The position numbers and the translations under genes are program-made. A stretch of DNA of 64,000 bases from Panulirus ornatus (lineage: Eukaryota; Arthropoda; Malacostraca; Decapoda; Palinuridae), in contig NC_092276.1 of NCBI RefSeq assembly GCF_036320965.1, positions 5,381,282 to 5,445,281 of the forward strand, written 5' to 3'. The notes beneath the pieces are model-generated. The model was not told the DNA's origin. It did not search any database and was given only the letters and a program-made list of their open reading frames with translations. Positions 1-12,335 of this stretch are shown here, piece by piece. The first letter of the stretch is position 1. Every line of letters starts with the position of its first letter.

Positions 1-560
1 GGGAGAGAGGAAAACGGAGGGGTGTGGGAGAGAATGGAGGGAGAAGGGTGAGGGAGAGAGTAGAAGGGGAGAGATGCGAGAGAGGGAAGAACCAACAAGA
101 GAAAGGAAGAGAGACAGGAGAGAGGGAGGCGAATGGCAGGGTAATGGACCAGCACGATAAATGAAAGGGGTGCAACCAGTTCGAATAAGAGGTTGAATGT
201 CGAGGGGAGGCTATGGGAAGGGAGGGAAACGAGGGACACATGGAGGGTAGGGACAAGAGCAGAAGGTGGACTTGGAAAAGGAATAGACATTGACAGGGAT
301 GGAGGGGACATGGGCAGGGAAAAGATGACATGGGCAAGGGAGGAAGGGACATGGGAAGGAAGGGACATGGACAGGGAGGAGGGGACATGGGTAGGGAAGG
401 AAGGAATAGGGACAGGGAGGAGGGAACGGGTAGAGGAGGAGGAGGACGCAGGAAGGGTACCAAGGTAGGGTTAGGCAGTCCCATAGGGAGGGAGAGGCAG
501 CGTGTGGGGTGAGGAACCAGGGAGGAGAGGACACAGAAGGTGAGAGTAGTACTGGGCAGG
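1..560. repeat. Purine-rich degenerate repeat
   Basis: Almost entirely G and A on the + strand, with recurrent GGGACATGGG and GGGAGGAAGG blocks of irregular spacing at 300-430. The open frames here on both strands are composition artefacts. Confidence 0.7.
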
Positions 561-757
561 AAGTGTGGGAGGAAACGAGACGGGAAAGCGCGGAAATAGA
601 CGTGAGGGAGGTTGTCCTCTGCGCTCTCGATGCTGATGATTTGCCGGCAACAGCAGCAGCAGCAGCCAGGCATACACGAAGAACCATTAACAGGAAAATG
701 ATCTTGTCGGTGACTCCCGTGTTCAGCGATAATGCCAAGAAACACCACTGGCGCGGC

Positions 758-758
<1 letters not shown>

Positions 759-816
<58 letters not shown>
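759..816. repeat. (AC)n microsatellite
   Basis: Uninterrupted AC dinucleotides, 58 bp, immediately before the SINE. Confidence 0.98.
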
Positions 817-818
<2 letters not shown>

Positions 819-966
819 GCCTCTGTAGTCTAGTGGTTAGCGTTACTGAATGTGAGTCATGGGCCAGCCTGGTGTCGGACCTGCATGCGTTCGAATCCTG
901 GGCGTGGCAGTCGGCCTACACCCAACCTGCCCTCGGGGCTGGTCGATAGATAGGCACCTGGCTTAG
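817..966 (+). mobile_element. tRNA-derived SINE, probable
   Basis: Has a pol III A box TAGTCTAGTGG at 826-836 and B box GTTCGAATCC at 889-898, followed by a non-tRNA tail ending GGCACCTGGCTTAGG. The A box context GTCTAGTGGTTAGCG is tRNA-like, but the 63-nt spacing and lack of a clear cloverleaf argue against a working tRNA. It sits exactly between an AC and a GT microsatellite. Confidence 0.65.
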
Positions 967-969
967 GTT

Positions 970-978
970 GGTGTGTGT

Positions 979-1031
<53 letters not shown>
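970..1031. repeat. (GT)n microsatellite
   Basis: GT dinucleotides with one TA interruption, immediately after the SINE; complementary to the AC tract on its other side. Confidence 0.97.
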
Positions 1032-1032
<1 letters not shown>

Positions 1033-3703
1033 TTGTACAGGAGCAAAGACATGGTATATGTATACAATGATAAGAGAACGGGCAAAGTGTGTAAAACTCT
1101 CACACCGTAACACACACACACACACATGACGAGACCTCAAGACGAGGATGTCGAACCCACGCTTTCCGGAGTCACTGTAAACACAAGCCAGTTTTACGAG
1201 TGGATTGTGTAACGTTGTGTGGCCGTCAGGGTAACCAGCGCCGGATACTTTGTTATTCTTGCTAAAACAGTTTGTTAAACATCATGGATTTGTTGTTCCA
1301 CTTGGATGACTTGTTGATTTTTGTTTATCAGATCAGGTGGACGAGTAAGAAAGATAAATAGTAGATGGAGAGAAAAGACAGAAGGAGGAATTAGCCAGTA
1401 GGAGCAGAGGAAGGTAGCTCTCGGTACATACATATACACGTCAGGTGCAGGAACTGGCCTGAGTCAGAAATATTCAACCGTACGTTTGATAATCCTGACA
1501 AAACACTGTCAACTGAATCACACATGGAGGACACAGCGGAAGCTGAATGTCGACGAGAGGAAGTAAGGATGAAGTGGTGGAGCGAGGCTGAACTTATCAT
1601 CGTAGTAAATCAAATTAATTCTTGTACGTATCTTCCTCCCGTCCAAGTTTATGAGATTCTTCTCACCATGATCATAGAAGGTTTTTTCCGGTTTTATTAT
1701 TCTCCATTCTGTCTATTCTCTACTCCTTCCTTCCTTCCTTCCTTCCTTTCTCTCTCTCTTTGTCGTATGACTTTTTTTTCCTTCTCAGCCATTATGTTTG
1801 CTTGATACCTTTTGGACCTGAGACACTCTACTTTTCTCTTCAGTATGCCTGGAATGGGAATAATGATCTTGTTTTTGGAGAACTTACTCGTAATTGTGAA
1901 AAATATGACGTATTTTCGTCAGCATTTCTGTTTTAATATACGGGAAAACACTTCACTGTTAGAGGACGAGGAGTGTGAAGCCAATCCCTTAATAAAAGTT
2001 CTGAATAGAAATGGAAACAAATGATTACAACGTGTTAAGACCTGGCGAATGAGGTGTCTCAAAACACTATAGACATGAGGAGGGGAAGAAACAGACATTA
2101 CCACGAACCATCCTAAAGTGATCACATGATGTAGGGGTTTGTTAGGTACTACGTGGCTGAGCAAGGAAAAGTAGGTCACGTTTTCAAAACACACTGGAAA
2201 AGTTGATAAGTCGGATTGCTGTAGACTCGACTCTGTCAGGTATATATTATAAACCTGAAGCATCTCCGATGTGAGAGCAGTACTCTTTACAGAGACGGAT
2301 GTATCCTGTGTTTAATCAGAGCACATTTTCAAAAGGAATGACTCTACGGCATCTGAAGAGGATGCCCAGTTTGCTAGAGGCAGGCTTCGCTATTCATGTA
2401 TTGTGGCGTTTCCAAGAAAGGTTAGAGATTACGATGGTACCAGGTATGTTTATTGTGTAGATCAGTGGATGCGAAGCGGAGAGGAGTTTTAGGAAAGGAA
2501 ATAGGAAGAAGCTGAGTTTTAGTGGCATTCGACTAGGTTACGTTTGTCGAAGTGGGGAAAACTTGTCTAGATGTGAGTTTATAAAGATAATTATGATGAA
2601 GAGAAATGTAGATCGAACCAGAGAAGATGGTGTACACTAGAAAGAAGTGGACGAGTCGTCAGCATATGTGTTATTTGTTGAAGAAAGAAAATTTTGATAA
2701 GAAGAAGGAAGAGCGTCGAAGACTAGACAGAACTGTGTGGGACACCGCTGTTGGTAGGGCGAGATATGTTGATCCTTCAAGTGTTCCCGGTATAGGTCGG
2801 CTGGAGAGGAAGTTAGATATGAGAGGACAGAGTGAGGGAATAGAGGCAAAGGAAGGGAGTTTGGAGATGAGACTCCGGTACCATACCCCGTCAAAATCTT
2901 TCGATACGTAGAGGGTTACATGGGATTCCCCGATCTCTCCAGGAGGATATAACTAGACATTAGTAACATAGAGCAAGATGTAACTAGTGACTGTCGCCAT
3001 ACAGGTGATCAGAGAGAAGATTTGAGATTTAAGATGAGATGAGGAAACGAAAGAAGTCACTCCATGAGTCAGTAGGTGGAAAGGTTAAAACGGCGACCCT
3101 TCTCTTTGGAAAAACATGTGTTTTTCCAAGAAGGAAAAAATTTATCTTTCAAAAGAAACGAAATAGTAGAACAAGCACAAGCACAACTTTAGAAGAACAT
3201 CACTTGAAAATACGAGACAATGCCCATCAAGTCCATATACCTTCCTTGTGTCGAGAGAAAAATGCATTCTGGGCTATAGGAAAAGAGATTACGGGGAGGG
3301 GTGTTGGAATAGTAAGAGGCGCGTCAGGTGCTCAGGGAATATTAGAGTCATCCAGAGTGGAGTTAGAGAAGTAGAGAGAACCAAAACGAGTTACTGTGTC
3401 AGGTGGGGAGACAGCTATAGTCTAGATATATTCCAGGCTCTTCACACACTTGCCAAAGCCATGGTGCTCTCCAGGGCCACAGCAATATCGAAATCCCCCT
3501 CATGTTGAGGATATACGAGGCAATATACCCCGGCGTAGTATGACCCTCAGGTATATTATCAGGCAAGTTACAGAGGTTTGAGGAGGGGGAGAACTGGAGG
3601 CAGAGAGACTGTTCCTCGGGTATATTGCACGATAAGGAGACTCCATAGCCAAGTTAAAGAGGAAAGTTGCAAGAAGGAAGTTAAGATGGGGACACGGACG
3701 ACC
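1032..3703. other. No recognisable gene
   Basis: Contains a short CA tract (1110-1126), a TTCC run (1725-1755) and a 94-residue basic open frame at 2627-2911 (Lys/Arg-rich, e.g. KKKEERRRLDRT) with no recognised motif. I see no splice-bounded conserved exon. Confidence 0.5.
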
Positions 3704-3815
3704 GGGTGACTCAACCGTGGCTTGAGTCTCCTGGTGACTCAACCAAGGCCTGAGTCTTCTAGTGACTCAGCCACGGCCTGAGTCTCCTGGTGACTCAAAC
3801 ACTGCCTGAGTCTCC
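3704..3815. repeat. 28-bp tandem repeat, 4 copies, with TGACTCA cores
   Basis: Four copies in exact 28-bp register. TGACTCA falls at 3707, 3735, 3763 and 3791, each followed about 12 bases on by TGAGTC, so each unit is also an inverted repeat. TGACTCA is the AP-1 consensus. Confidence 0.9.
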
Positions 3816-4195
3816 TTTGGCCCAATTCCGTCCGTGTACCACGAACAAGGATTCCTGCCACATGTGGGCACCTGCTATAGGACAACGATGCCTACAGATG
3901 ACCCTGTGTGTCACGTCAAAGGTGCAGTGTCTTGTGCATTAGGATGTGTGTTAGGATGACAGTCGCTGTTAGGAAAATCCTCACTAAAGTAACGGGTTTC
4001 AACTGCAGCCAGGAATCACAGGTGATGTGAGCGCTGGATGTGAAGATCTGCAGTGTTGATATATCAAAACATGCAGGAACTGAGCGAATGCTTCAGGGAA
4101 CATGGATGATGATGTTCATGATTATTATGATGATGATATCATTATCATAATGATGATGTTAATTATGATGAGGTAATGATAACAATAAAGTCCTC
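3816..4195. other. No gene; ATG/ATT-rich imperfect palindrome at 4105-4180
   Basis: A run of GATGATG and TTATGATG text around GATGATATCATTATC forms an imperfect inverted repeat. Nothing else identified. Confidence 0.5.
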
Positions 4196-4745
4196 CATTT
4201 CCCACGTAGCGAGGTAGCGTCATAGACGAAAATCGGCCTCATTTCCTCACGACCATATATTATCTGTCATGTATAATGCTCCGCAACCAGAGCCCCCTAC
4301 CCACAGCCAAGCCCCACAAACATTTCCTTGATTTCGTCTGGCCACTCCACGTGCCCAGGTTCAGCCCTCTGAGAGCGCATCTTCCCATGCACATGTCGCT
4401 CCAATTCACTGTATCCTATGCCCGCCTCACACCCTCCTGCATGGTAAGACCCGGATAACTCTAAGCCTATTCACTCCGTCCTTCCATCTCCAATTTGGCC
4501 GGAGCTCTCCTCTGACACCTGTATCGTCTTATACTTTACTCATCCTCTCCTTGTCAAGAGCATTTCAGCACAACCTGTTCAGGTGTCTCAGGTGATGATC
4601 TTACACTATCATTCCTCACACGATCAACCCTCCTCACAACACTCGTCCTCAACCTTCCTCACAACACTCGTCCTCACAACCCTCCTCATAACACGTCCTC
4701 AAGCATTTGATTTCCAGCACATCCTCCTCCCTCCTCCTTTCTTAC
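4196..4745 (-). mobile_element. Old retroelement 3' end (RT C-terminus relic plus tail)
   Basis: Starts on + with TAGCGAGGTAGCGTCATAGACG and follows the tail at 50526-51022 block by block (CACCCTCCTGCATG, CATTTCCAGCACATCC-like text), including the antisense of the RT C-terminal region. Heavily diverged with small indels, so an old 5'-truncated minus-strand insertion. Confidence 0.75.
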
Positions 4746-4763
4746 GTATCTAGGGCCCACGAG

Positions 4764-4815
<52 letters not shown>
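4764..4815. repeat. (CA)n microsatellite
   Basis: 52 bp of uninterrupted CA, immediately after the retroelement relic. Confidence 0.97.
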
Positions 4816-4816
<1 letters not shown>

Positions 4817-5211
4817 ATAATACCTAACTAATAAAACATTTCTAGCTGTATTCTAAAGTACCTACAACAGCTTAAGTGAAATAAGAAACTCTGTCAAGTG
4901 TGCGTGTGTGAAGGCATACTGCTTCGTCCAAGTCTTGATATATTATAATTGTATGTTAATGAGGTTATCAAAACAAGACAGTTTTACATTCAGATGGGAT
5001 TCAAATGACAAACCAATTTTTAATGGGATGAAGCCCAGAGAGCCCATGTAAATTAGAGATTATTTTTTCAGAGAAACATGTTTATATGTAATGTCCAGAG
5101 GGAAGGTACACTCGAGTTTATCATTCCTATGATGTTTTAGGGAAGCTGAGACGTGTTATATTGCCACAGATGAAGCGTATGACAACTGTACCGAGTTGTA
5201 CTGTACTGTAT

Positions 5212-5315
5212 GATAACTGTCCAGACTTGCAGTGAACGATAACTGTCCAGACTTACAGTGAACGATAACTGTCCAGACTTACAGTGAACGATAACTGTCC
5301 AGACTTACAGTGAAC
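5212..5315. repeat. 26-bp tandem repeat, exactly 4 copies
   Basis: Units start GATAACTGTCCAGACTT at 5212, 5238, 5264 and 5290. Only one base differs (G for A in the first copy), so the array is young or homogenised. Confidence 0.97.
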
Positions 5316-7076
5316 TAACCAAAACAGGCAAAGAAGGAATAGGGTTTTGTATGAGGCCCTTTGGCAACAGTAACGTTGGCGCGCATGCGCACATCACACT
5401 CATAAACAAACACGACGTTGCTTCGCGTTTTATTACCAAGATGATATGAAGAAAAGTCTCTTTATTAGTGAGACACACGAGATTGGTATTAATAAAAGTG
5501 TTATTATTAATACTGAGAGAAGATACTAATATATAAATGCCAATTGAACTGGAAGGAGTTACTGATGTACAAGGTCTTGCATTAGCGAGAAAAGATACTG
5601 AGATTGAAAATGCCTTTTCTTAGTAAGAAAAACTCATAGATAGAACTAAGTTTTATCAGTTAACGCCCAAAACGACTTCACAGATCAGTTCAAATAGACT
5701 GTAAGCAACAACTGGTCCCTCTGATATTGTTTATGATAGCAGTAGAGATCAAGTACAGAGGAGAAATGCCTTGAAACTTTACATCTGGGGAGACACAAAT
5801 GAAGTTAGTCACAGACCTTAAGCTCAATGATTGTCAAGTCTTATTCTACACTTTCGTAAAGTCTTACTTTCACCTACTGTCCAGGTCTCCATGTGTACAC
5901 AGATCTAGGAAGACTATATTGTTGCTTTTTGTTGTCTTTCCTGAGAGACAGGCCAGGTCTTGCCTAGCGCGTGATACTCACACAATGACGAACTGCTCAC
6001 GATGCCAACACGTCCTATTTTCTTTTCGTAGTCTCTTGAACGTATCGCACGCCTAGAATAAGATATGAGCGCTGTACGCTGTACGAGAGTTTTAACCAGA
6101 CTACCGGCAGCAGGCCGGAGTGGTGGCTGCCTGACGTTCAGCTGACCTTTTGAAAGTATCAAAAGTCAAGGAAACTTTTTTTTCTACTGAAAATTTCTGG
6201 GAAGGCAACGCCCTCAAGACGTGCCCTAGGGGATCTTGAGGATACTGCAGGTCGACCTAAACCTGGTGGAGGAGTTAGAGGGGGACACACTAACAGAAGG
6301 ACAGATTCCACGCCCATTATGGTGTTGAAGTATCAGCTGTACTTCAGCAGGCCTCAGGACGAAAGGCAAATGTATATTTGCGAGGAAGCCTCGTGTGAAT
6401 GGTACTTAACGCAGGAAAATTCCTCCTGGGTCGAGGGTAATGTAAGGCCCTTCTGATAATCTGGCCTTGATCCCCGAGGCACTAGAACCTGTCTTGTCTG
6501 CAGGAGGAAGAAGGTCTTATTTCCCCTCCCGGAGTGGCCCTGAGCACACCCAAGCACCTACTTTGCCCTCGTCGCAGCGATAGTTTTAAGGGCCCCAGAT
6601 CCCCAGGATGGAAAAGTTCTGATAATGGCGGCTAATTACGAAAAGAGTGGGCTGCTTAAGCCCAGTTTTATCTATATTGTTCACGAAAGTTTTAATAATA
6701 TGATTTTAAGAGCGTCCAGAATGATCCGAGGATAAGATGGTCACATCAAGGTACAGAACTAGCGGGAACCAGGATTACAATCCTCTGGGGACCTTTCATG
6801 CGATTATGTGAAGACAACCGGAGCGAGACGAGGCCGCTCGTTTAATGTTTCCCACAGCAGTAATGAGAGGTCGAAGATCAGGGTTTTAATTAACAAATGT
6901 TGCTGGTCTCTGGTGATGATCGTTCCAACAGGTCAGCCAACCAGCTGCTTCAACCTTCGTGGATGATAAAATATTACGTCTCAAAAAAAAATCTAATTTT
7001 TTTTCAACGAGTTAAAACATAAATCGGTCGTTTGGCTTCCCAGTTTAGAAGCTCAAGTACACACGTGTGACGTTAT
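5316..7076. other. No recognisable gene
   Basis: Mixed-composition sequence without long open frames, clear repeats or conserved motifs. Short frames at 5799-6056 and 6354-6557 (minus) show no recognised protein. Confidence 0.45.
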
Positions 7077-7395
7077 TAACCCACCAGATGAAGGACCCAC
7101 CAACCCACCAGTAGAAGGAACCACCATCCCACCCTGCTCAGCGGACCCACCATCCCATTGGCTAAAGGGACCCTTCAACGTGCTATCTAATGGGGAACAT
7201 CCCCCCCCCCTCCATACCGCAAGTGGAAGGACCCGTCTTCGCAAGAGCTAACAGACCCTTCAGCTCACCTGCTAACGAACCCACTAACTTATGGACCCAC
7301 CAACCCACCAGTAAAAGAACCCCACATTTCACTAGCTAACGGACGTTTCAGCCCACCAGTTAAAGTGCCCACCGAACCCCCGGACCCACCAATTG
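7077..7395. repeat. Degenerate CCCACCAG-type tandem repeat
   Basis: About ten diverged units of roughly 28-32 bp with the core CCCACCAG.TAAAGGACCC; includes a 10-C run at about 7201-7210. Confidence 0.75.
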
Positions 7396-8087
7396 CCCCC
7401 TACCGTAAAGTGTTACCTAACCTTCCTCACCTGCAAGATATTGCACCATTTTTCAGGGAGTGAGGAGGTGGAGGCTCTGCACCCTTAAGTCCTCCCTTGC
7501 TTATGGTGCATGATGACGGTCCTCCTTGCAGCTCTAGTGTCCTCCGTCCTCTTATTTATTCGCCTCCCCGAATTTCCTTGAGTGTTTGAGCAGTTTTTCC
7601 ACCATTTCTGCCACACGGTAATTCTGGAACACAAAAGATCGAGACGAAACTCAAGCTCGTCCGTCGCAACGCCCAGAGACCCCGCTTCGCCACAACCCAC
7701 AACAACAACTACAGGAAGAACAACAACATCTCCCTGAAGAGCCCAGTTTTTTCTCCCCGTCCCACTGAACCAAACTACAACAAGTGGTGATCCTGCAAAG
7801 TTATGTGAGGGTTTCGTGTCACGTCTTGCAGCGCAGGAACCTGCTAAAGTTATAGTGAGTCCAGCCTCAGTGTCCTCCTTGCTTGCTTGCTTGCTGCTGC
7901 AGAAGACCAACGCAAGTTTGCTGCTCTTAACTTCGTCAAACTGCTCACTTCCCAAAGAGCCACAAAGTTGCAAAATATGCGGCTCCGCGCCTTGTGGTTA
8001 GTGATGGTGCCGGTGCCTCTTCCTTCCTCCGGCTGCAGCTTCCAGCAGCTGGAACACTCCTGCTGGAGCTCTTTCAGCAGGTGATAC
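7396..8087. other. Unassigned; short signal-peptide-like frame at 7977-8084 (+)
   Basis: ATG at 7977 opens 35 codons starting MRLRALWLVMVPVPLPSSGC, a hydrophobic signal-peptide-like leader, closed by TGA at 8082. CAG|GTGATA at 8078-8086 could be a donor. No homologue recognised; most likely chance. Confidence 0.2.
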
Positions 8088-8352
8088 GAGAGTGAAGTGG
8101 GGGAAGTGGCAGTGAACTGGGTAAAGTGGTTGTGGCAGTGAAGTGGGATCAATGGTAGTGCCAGTAAAGTGAGGTCATTGGTAGGGACAGTGAATGGGAA
8201 CAATGTGGTGACAGTGATAAGGGGCACTGTAATTGCAGTGAACTGAAGGGGATAACACTGGCAATGACTGAAGTGCAGAAAGTATTGGTGATAGCAGTGG
8301 AGATGGTGGTAATAACAGTGAACTGGGGCACTGATAGTATCAGTGAAGTGGA
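8088..8352. repeat. Degenerate GCAGTGAAGTGG-type tandem repeat
   Basis: Around ten diverged units of roughly 27 bp built on CAGTGAA(C/G)TGGG. Confidence 0.75.
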
Positions 8353-9423
8353 GGAAAAGAGTATTAGGTGCCTCAGTTTCCTAGAGACACATTGGCAACA
8401 ACAGTGCTTTGGATACCTGGAATTCTCTGCATGCTTGGATCTGACAGTGACAGTATCATGGGTGGGGCAGTATGAGCTGGTCCCATAGAAAAAAGCAGAT
8501 TCTCACATTTGGGGGAAGAAGCGATAGCGAGGTCGAGTATAATGGTTCGTCTTGTTGAAGATTTCATTTCATTGAGTTTGTTTATAAGCATTCCTGATCA
8601 GCTAGGTTGTTTGTACACCAGATGGCTACATCCACAAGTAGTCTCATGGATCAGGTCTCAGAGAAAACAGTTTGCTTGGAGACTGTTCTGCGGGGATATA
8701 GACAGACAGACTCTTCCAACGAACCTCCACCGAATTATCAACAATAGTTGGAGTGAGGGGGGAGCTGCTGGTCAAAAAGCAATCTCCCACTGTGGGACAT
8801 AAGACTCATGCACCAGTGTTACCCCTGGATTGTTACACGTTAGGAAATTTATCACGACAGAGATTGTGTCGTAAACTTTGTGACAGACTCGACCAAATCC
8901 AGTTCCCCTCTGGCTACGGATGATGAGTCCCCGCCCAGGATTACAGGCATGTCGCTTACATCAGGTCAAAGTTCAACTTCTGTATTTAGCTCGAGCGAAT
9001 GGATACCCGTAGCCAGGCAGGGGTACCTGTACTGTGGCAGGGGCCGTGGTCTCGGCCTGAGCTGGACGGGGCGGCGGCATGGTGTCTTCCTGACCTGCAC
9101 GGTGTAAAGCAAGGAGGAGGTGGCTGGTATTAGCCAGGCATCGCCAACGTTTACGAGGTGCGCGGTGCACACCAGGGCATACAGGATGAGGAAGACGTCG
9201 TGCTCCACCCTCCTCCACCTCATCCTCCTTCTCTCATTTATCTCCTCGTCTTCCTTTCCCCTCCTCGTCTTCATCTTCCAGTCTTTTCTCTTCCTGTTTT
9301 GTTGATAGATATTGTCTGTGATATGACACATAAACAATGTTCTTTGATTTGTAACAGAAAGTTTGTTACGTCTTATGATAGTGTCCCTAACGACCTGTTT
9401 CTTTAGGAGATATACCTTAACAT
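8353..9423. other. No recognisable gene
   Basis: Contains a minus-strand open frame (8966-9523) rich in Arg/Pro with no recognised domain. A pyrimidine-rich stretch (CCTCCTC/CTTC) lies at 9205-9300. Confidence 0.45.
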
Positions 9424-9722
9424 CATCATACAGTGCTGGATCGCCGTTACACATTGCTGTAATATTACATATCGCTATAATATTATACATGACTCTATGA
9501 TATCGTACATCACTGTAGTACACATTAATGTATCAGTATACATAAGCGTAATGTCATTATAGATCGTTGTGATAATTATATCATACATTAATGTGATACT
9601 GTCATAAATTGCTATAATATCATTATGAATTACTGTAGTACCATTATACTTTACTATATCGTCATTATAGCGTACTGCAGTACATTACCGTAATAGCAGT
9701 ATACGTTAACGTATTAACATTA
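9424..9722. repeat. Degenerate AT-rich tandem repeat (TACATTA.TGTA.TAT)
   Basis: Repeated variants of ATATCATTATACATTACTGTA at about 20-30 bp intervals, strongly diverged. Confidence 0.6.
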
Positions 9723-10013
9723 AGAACGCAGTGGTGACATGATTGTAGACTCTCGTCTGTCTGTCATTTCCTCTCTCCGGAATCTTACATAATTTTTCCT
9801 CAGTCTTACAGACATTCCTGGAGTCACATTTATATGTAAAGGAAGTGTCAGTGAATTAACACAGCTGGCACGCATTGTGAGAGGAAATTATCCTTCTATT
9901 CAACATGAAATATTCTTATCCGTAAAAGGCCTTGCAAGTTCGGTATTATTCAATGAAAAATTTTAGAATGTACTTAGACCTTTCATTATGGATAAGGGTT
10001 ACTGTATATTTCC

Positions 10014-10165
10014 GATCCTTCACTGTGAATCATGAATGGAATATACTGCACATCCTTCACTGTGAATAATGAATGGAATATATTGCACATCCTTCACTGT
10101 GAATAATGAATAGAATATATTTCAGATCCTTCATTGTGAGTCGGGATTAGAATGTATTTCTGCAG
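10014..10165. repeat. 37-bp tandem repeat, about 4 copies
   Basis: Units share CCTTCACTGTGAAT.ATGAAT and differ mildly; the last copy is the most diverged. Confidence 0.9.
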
Positions 10166-10428
10166 GAGCGAGGCCAGCAGAGCCACCCATTGTTTAGCCG
10201 TGTTAAAAGCTCTGTTTATTGTCATTTCCCAGCGATCCAAGTCCTGTTATTGTGGCTGTGGTAAGAGTTAAATTCATTCCCAGTCTCTGTGGCTCATTCA
10301 GACCCTCCCGCCCGCTGGCTGGCTAAGTTCAGGGAGAAAGGAGAGATGGAGGTGAGGGTGGGTGTCTTTTCGTTGGGGGCGGAGCTGTGACGTTCCCCTC
10401 ACTTGATTCTTTTAATGTTTGCCTCTTT

Positions 10429-10430
10429 CC

Positions 10431-10521
<91 letters not shown>
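10429..10521. repeat. Poly-C then (CT)n microsatellite
   Basis: 13 C residues followed by about 80 bp of uninterrupted CT. Confidence 0.97.
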
Positions 10522-10526
<5 letters not shown>

Positions 10527-10616
10527 GCTTCCTCCTGCTTCCAGCAGTAGTTACCAGATTTGATAACAACTGCGAGAGCTAATTAATTTCTGGGAATAAT
10601 TTGCAGGGGAGCTGAC

Positions 10617-10735
10617 ACATTGGTTTATAACATCAGCTGTTGGTTTCATAACATCAGCGGCGGTTTATAAGATCAGCTAGGGTGTACATCAGTTGATGTT
10701 GTACAACATCAGCTGGGGTTTACATGTACGAATTC
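10617..10735. repeat. Degenerate ACATCAGCTG repeat, about 5 copies
   Basis: GGTTTATAACATCAGCTG and variants every 25-30 bp. Confidence 0.7.
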
Positions 10736-12106
10736 CTTTCACCTGGTTCACGTAATCTTATTAGAACAGTGTAAAAATGTCGGAAATTCCTTCTATTTTC
10801 AGTATAAGATTAAGTTTTCGAGCGTTTATTATTGACGGCAGTTATTTGATGGAGTATAATTTGGAACACTGTCAGAAATATAAGTTGTGTTGGTTGTCAC
10901 TGTCATTACAACCATTGTCAAGAGTCGTCTGAATTAAGGAATAATGTTAGACGTGTGTAAGAAAAAGGTTGTTAATGTCTTCTTGTGGGTGTGTTAACGT
11001 TGTATGCAAATTAGGGTTGCGTTTTTTTTTAGAATTATGATGGAATTGGGAGATATGTTGGGGGGGGGGGGGGGTCAGCAGGTTTGACTGTGGATTATTC
11101 TTTGATTCTCCTGCTGGAGGGAGATCATAACTCCTGCTTAGCCTCATAACCCACTGACGCTAATTTCCATGGCCGTATAACTCACGCTAGACCTTCACCG
11201 TTAGCGTTATAACAAACACTGACTTCCGCCGGAGCATAATTCCTGACAAGCCTCCACCACGACCAGCACCACCAGCATTATAACCCGATGAAAGTATCAT
11301 CCGTACGAGCATGATTTACGGTAGACCTTCGCCAGCAGCAGAATAACCCAGTGTCGGTAATTCCCTACAGTACTGATCTATAATCCCACAGGTTATTGCC
11401 GATGCCCAACTTGTTTCCAGTGGCTTCCCCGCAGCGTGTTACCTGTCCATATATTCTGCACTTCACTGGCTTTCCCCTCCATCATACCATGCTGGTTCCC
11501 CCGAGCTCTCAGATATATAGTAGTTATTACCGCCTCCTTCCCCCTGCTCGATGGTACCAATCTCCCACAACTTCCCCAAACAGGTTACTTTTATCACTGG
11601 TTCCCCTTAACGTATATCTCTCCCAGACATGCTTTCCACCATGTTATGCCGGGGTTATATTTGTGTACATATTATTCATAAGTCTTTATAAACTGGTCAT
11701 ACATTAAGTGATCAGCCTTGAGGGGAGAGTGAACTGCTGGGTTGGCCGTAAGGCGACTGCCCTGCCCAGGGTTTGAACCCTAGCGGGCCGGCGCGTGATT
11801 CATGGTCAGCGACGCCTTCCACTTAATCATGGACATTCTTATCTTTTATTATCATTACAGTTTGCCTCACCCAGACGTAGTGTATAATCCTGAGTTTACC
11901 GTATATATACAAGTCTCATCCTCAAAGTTTTCCGAACTGTTTTGACACACAGTTTACAAGGAATAAATCACTGTTGTACTTGTGCTGTTCCCACTGTATT
12001 ATTCACACCAGAGAGAGCAGGTCTGGCCCAGCGGATGACGGACATATCAACGTTCGCACCACACAATATACCAGGACACCGACCGCCCACCCTGCCCTCC
12101 TTTGTG
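10736..12106. other. No gene; weak repeats of ATAACCC/CTGAC type at 11120-11380
   Basis: A G run lies at 11060-11074. The interval 11120-11380 has loosely repeated TATAAC...CTGAC...CCTTCGCC blocks of about 60 bp. A tRNA-like B box (GGGTTTGAACCC) lies at 11770-11781 without a convincing A box. Confidence 0.4.
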
Positions 12107-12335
12107 CAGCGTAGGCGCTCACTGTGGCACAGTGCCACTCACTATGCCACTGTGGCACAATGCCACTCATTATCCCACTATGTAAGCCACTTTCCTGCTC
12201 ACTGCTCGTTATGCCACTGTGCCTTTCACTATTCCACTGCGCCTCTTGTTATAACTCTGTACCGTTCGCTATGCCACTTTACCGTTCACTGTGCCACACT
12301 GTGCCGCACGATGTGGCACTGTGCGCCCGGCTGTG
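12107..12335. repeat. Degenerate GTGCCACT repeat with GTGGCAC/GTGCCAC palindromes
   Basis: About ten loosely spaced units (roughly 20-25 bp) based on CACTATGCCACTGTG, several able to pair with GTGGCAC. Confidence 0.65.

Noticed and set aside
817..905. Functional tRNA gene
   Set aside because: A and B boxes are present but the spacing and lack of a cloverleaf favour a SINE relic.
8966..9523. 185-residue minus-strand frame
   Set aside because: Arg/Pro-rich low-complexity text with no conserved features.
11762..11800. tRNA gene around GGGTTTGAACCC
   Set aside because: B-box-like only; no A box at a suitable distance and no acceptor stem visible.
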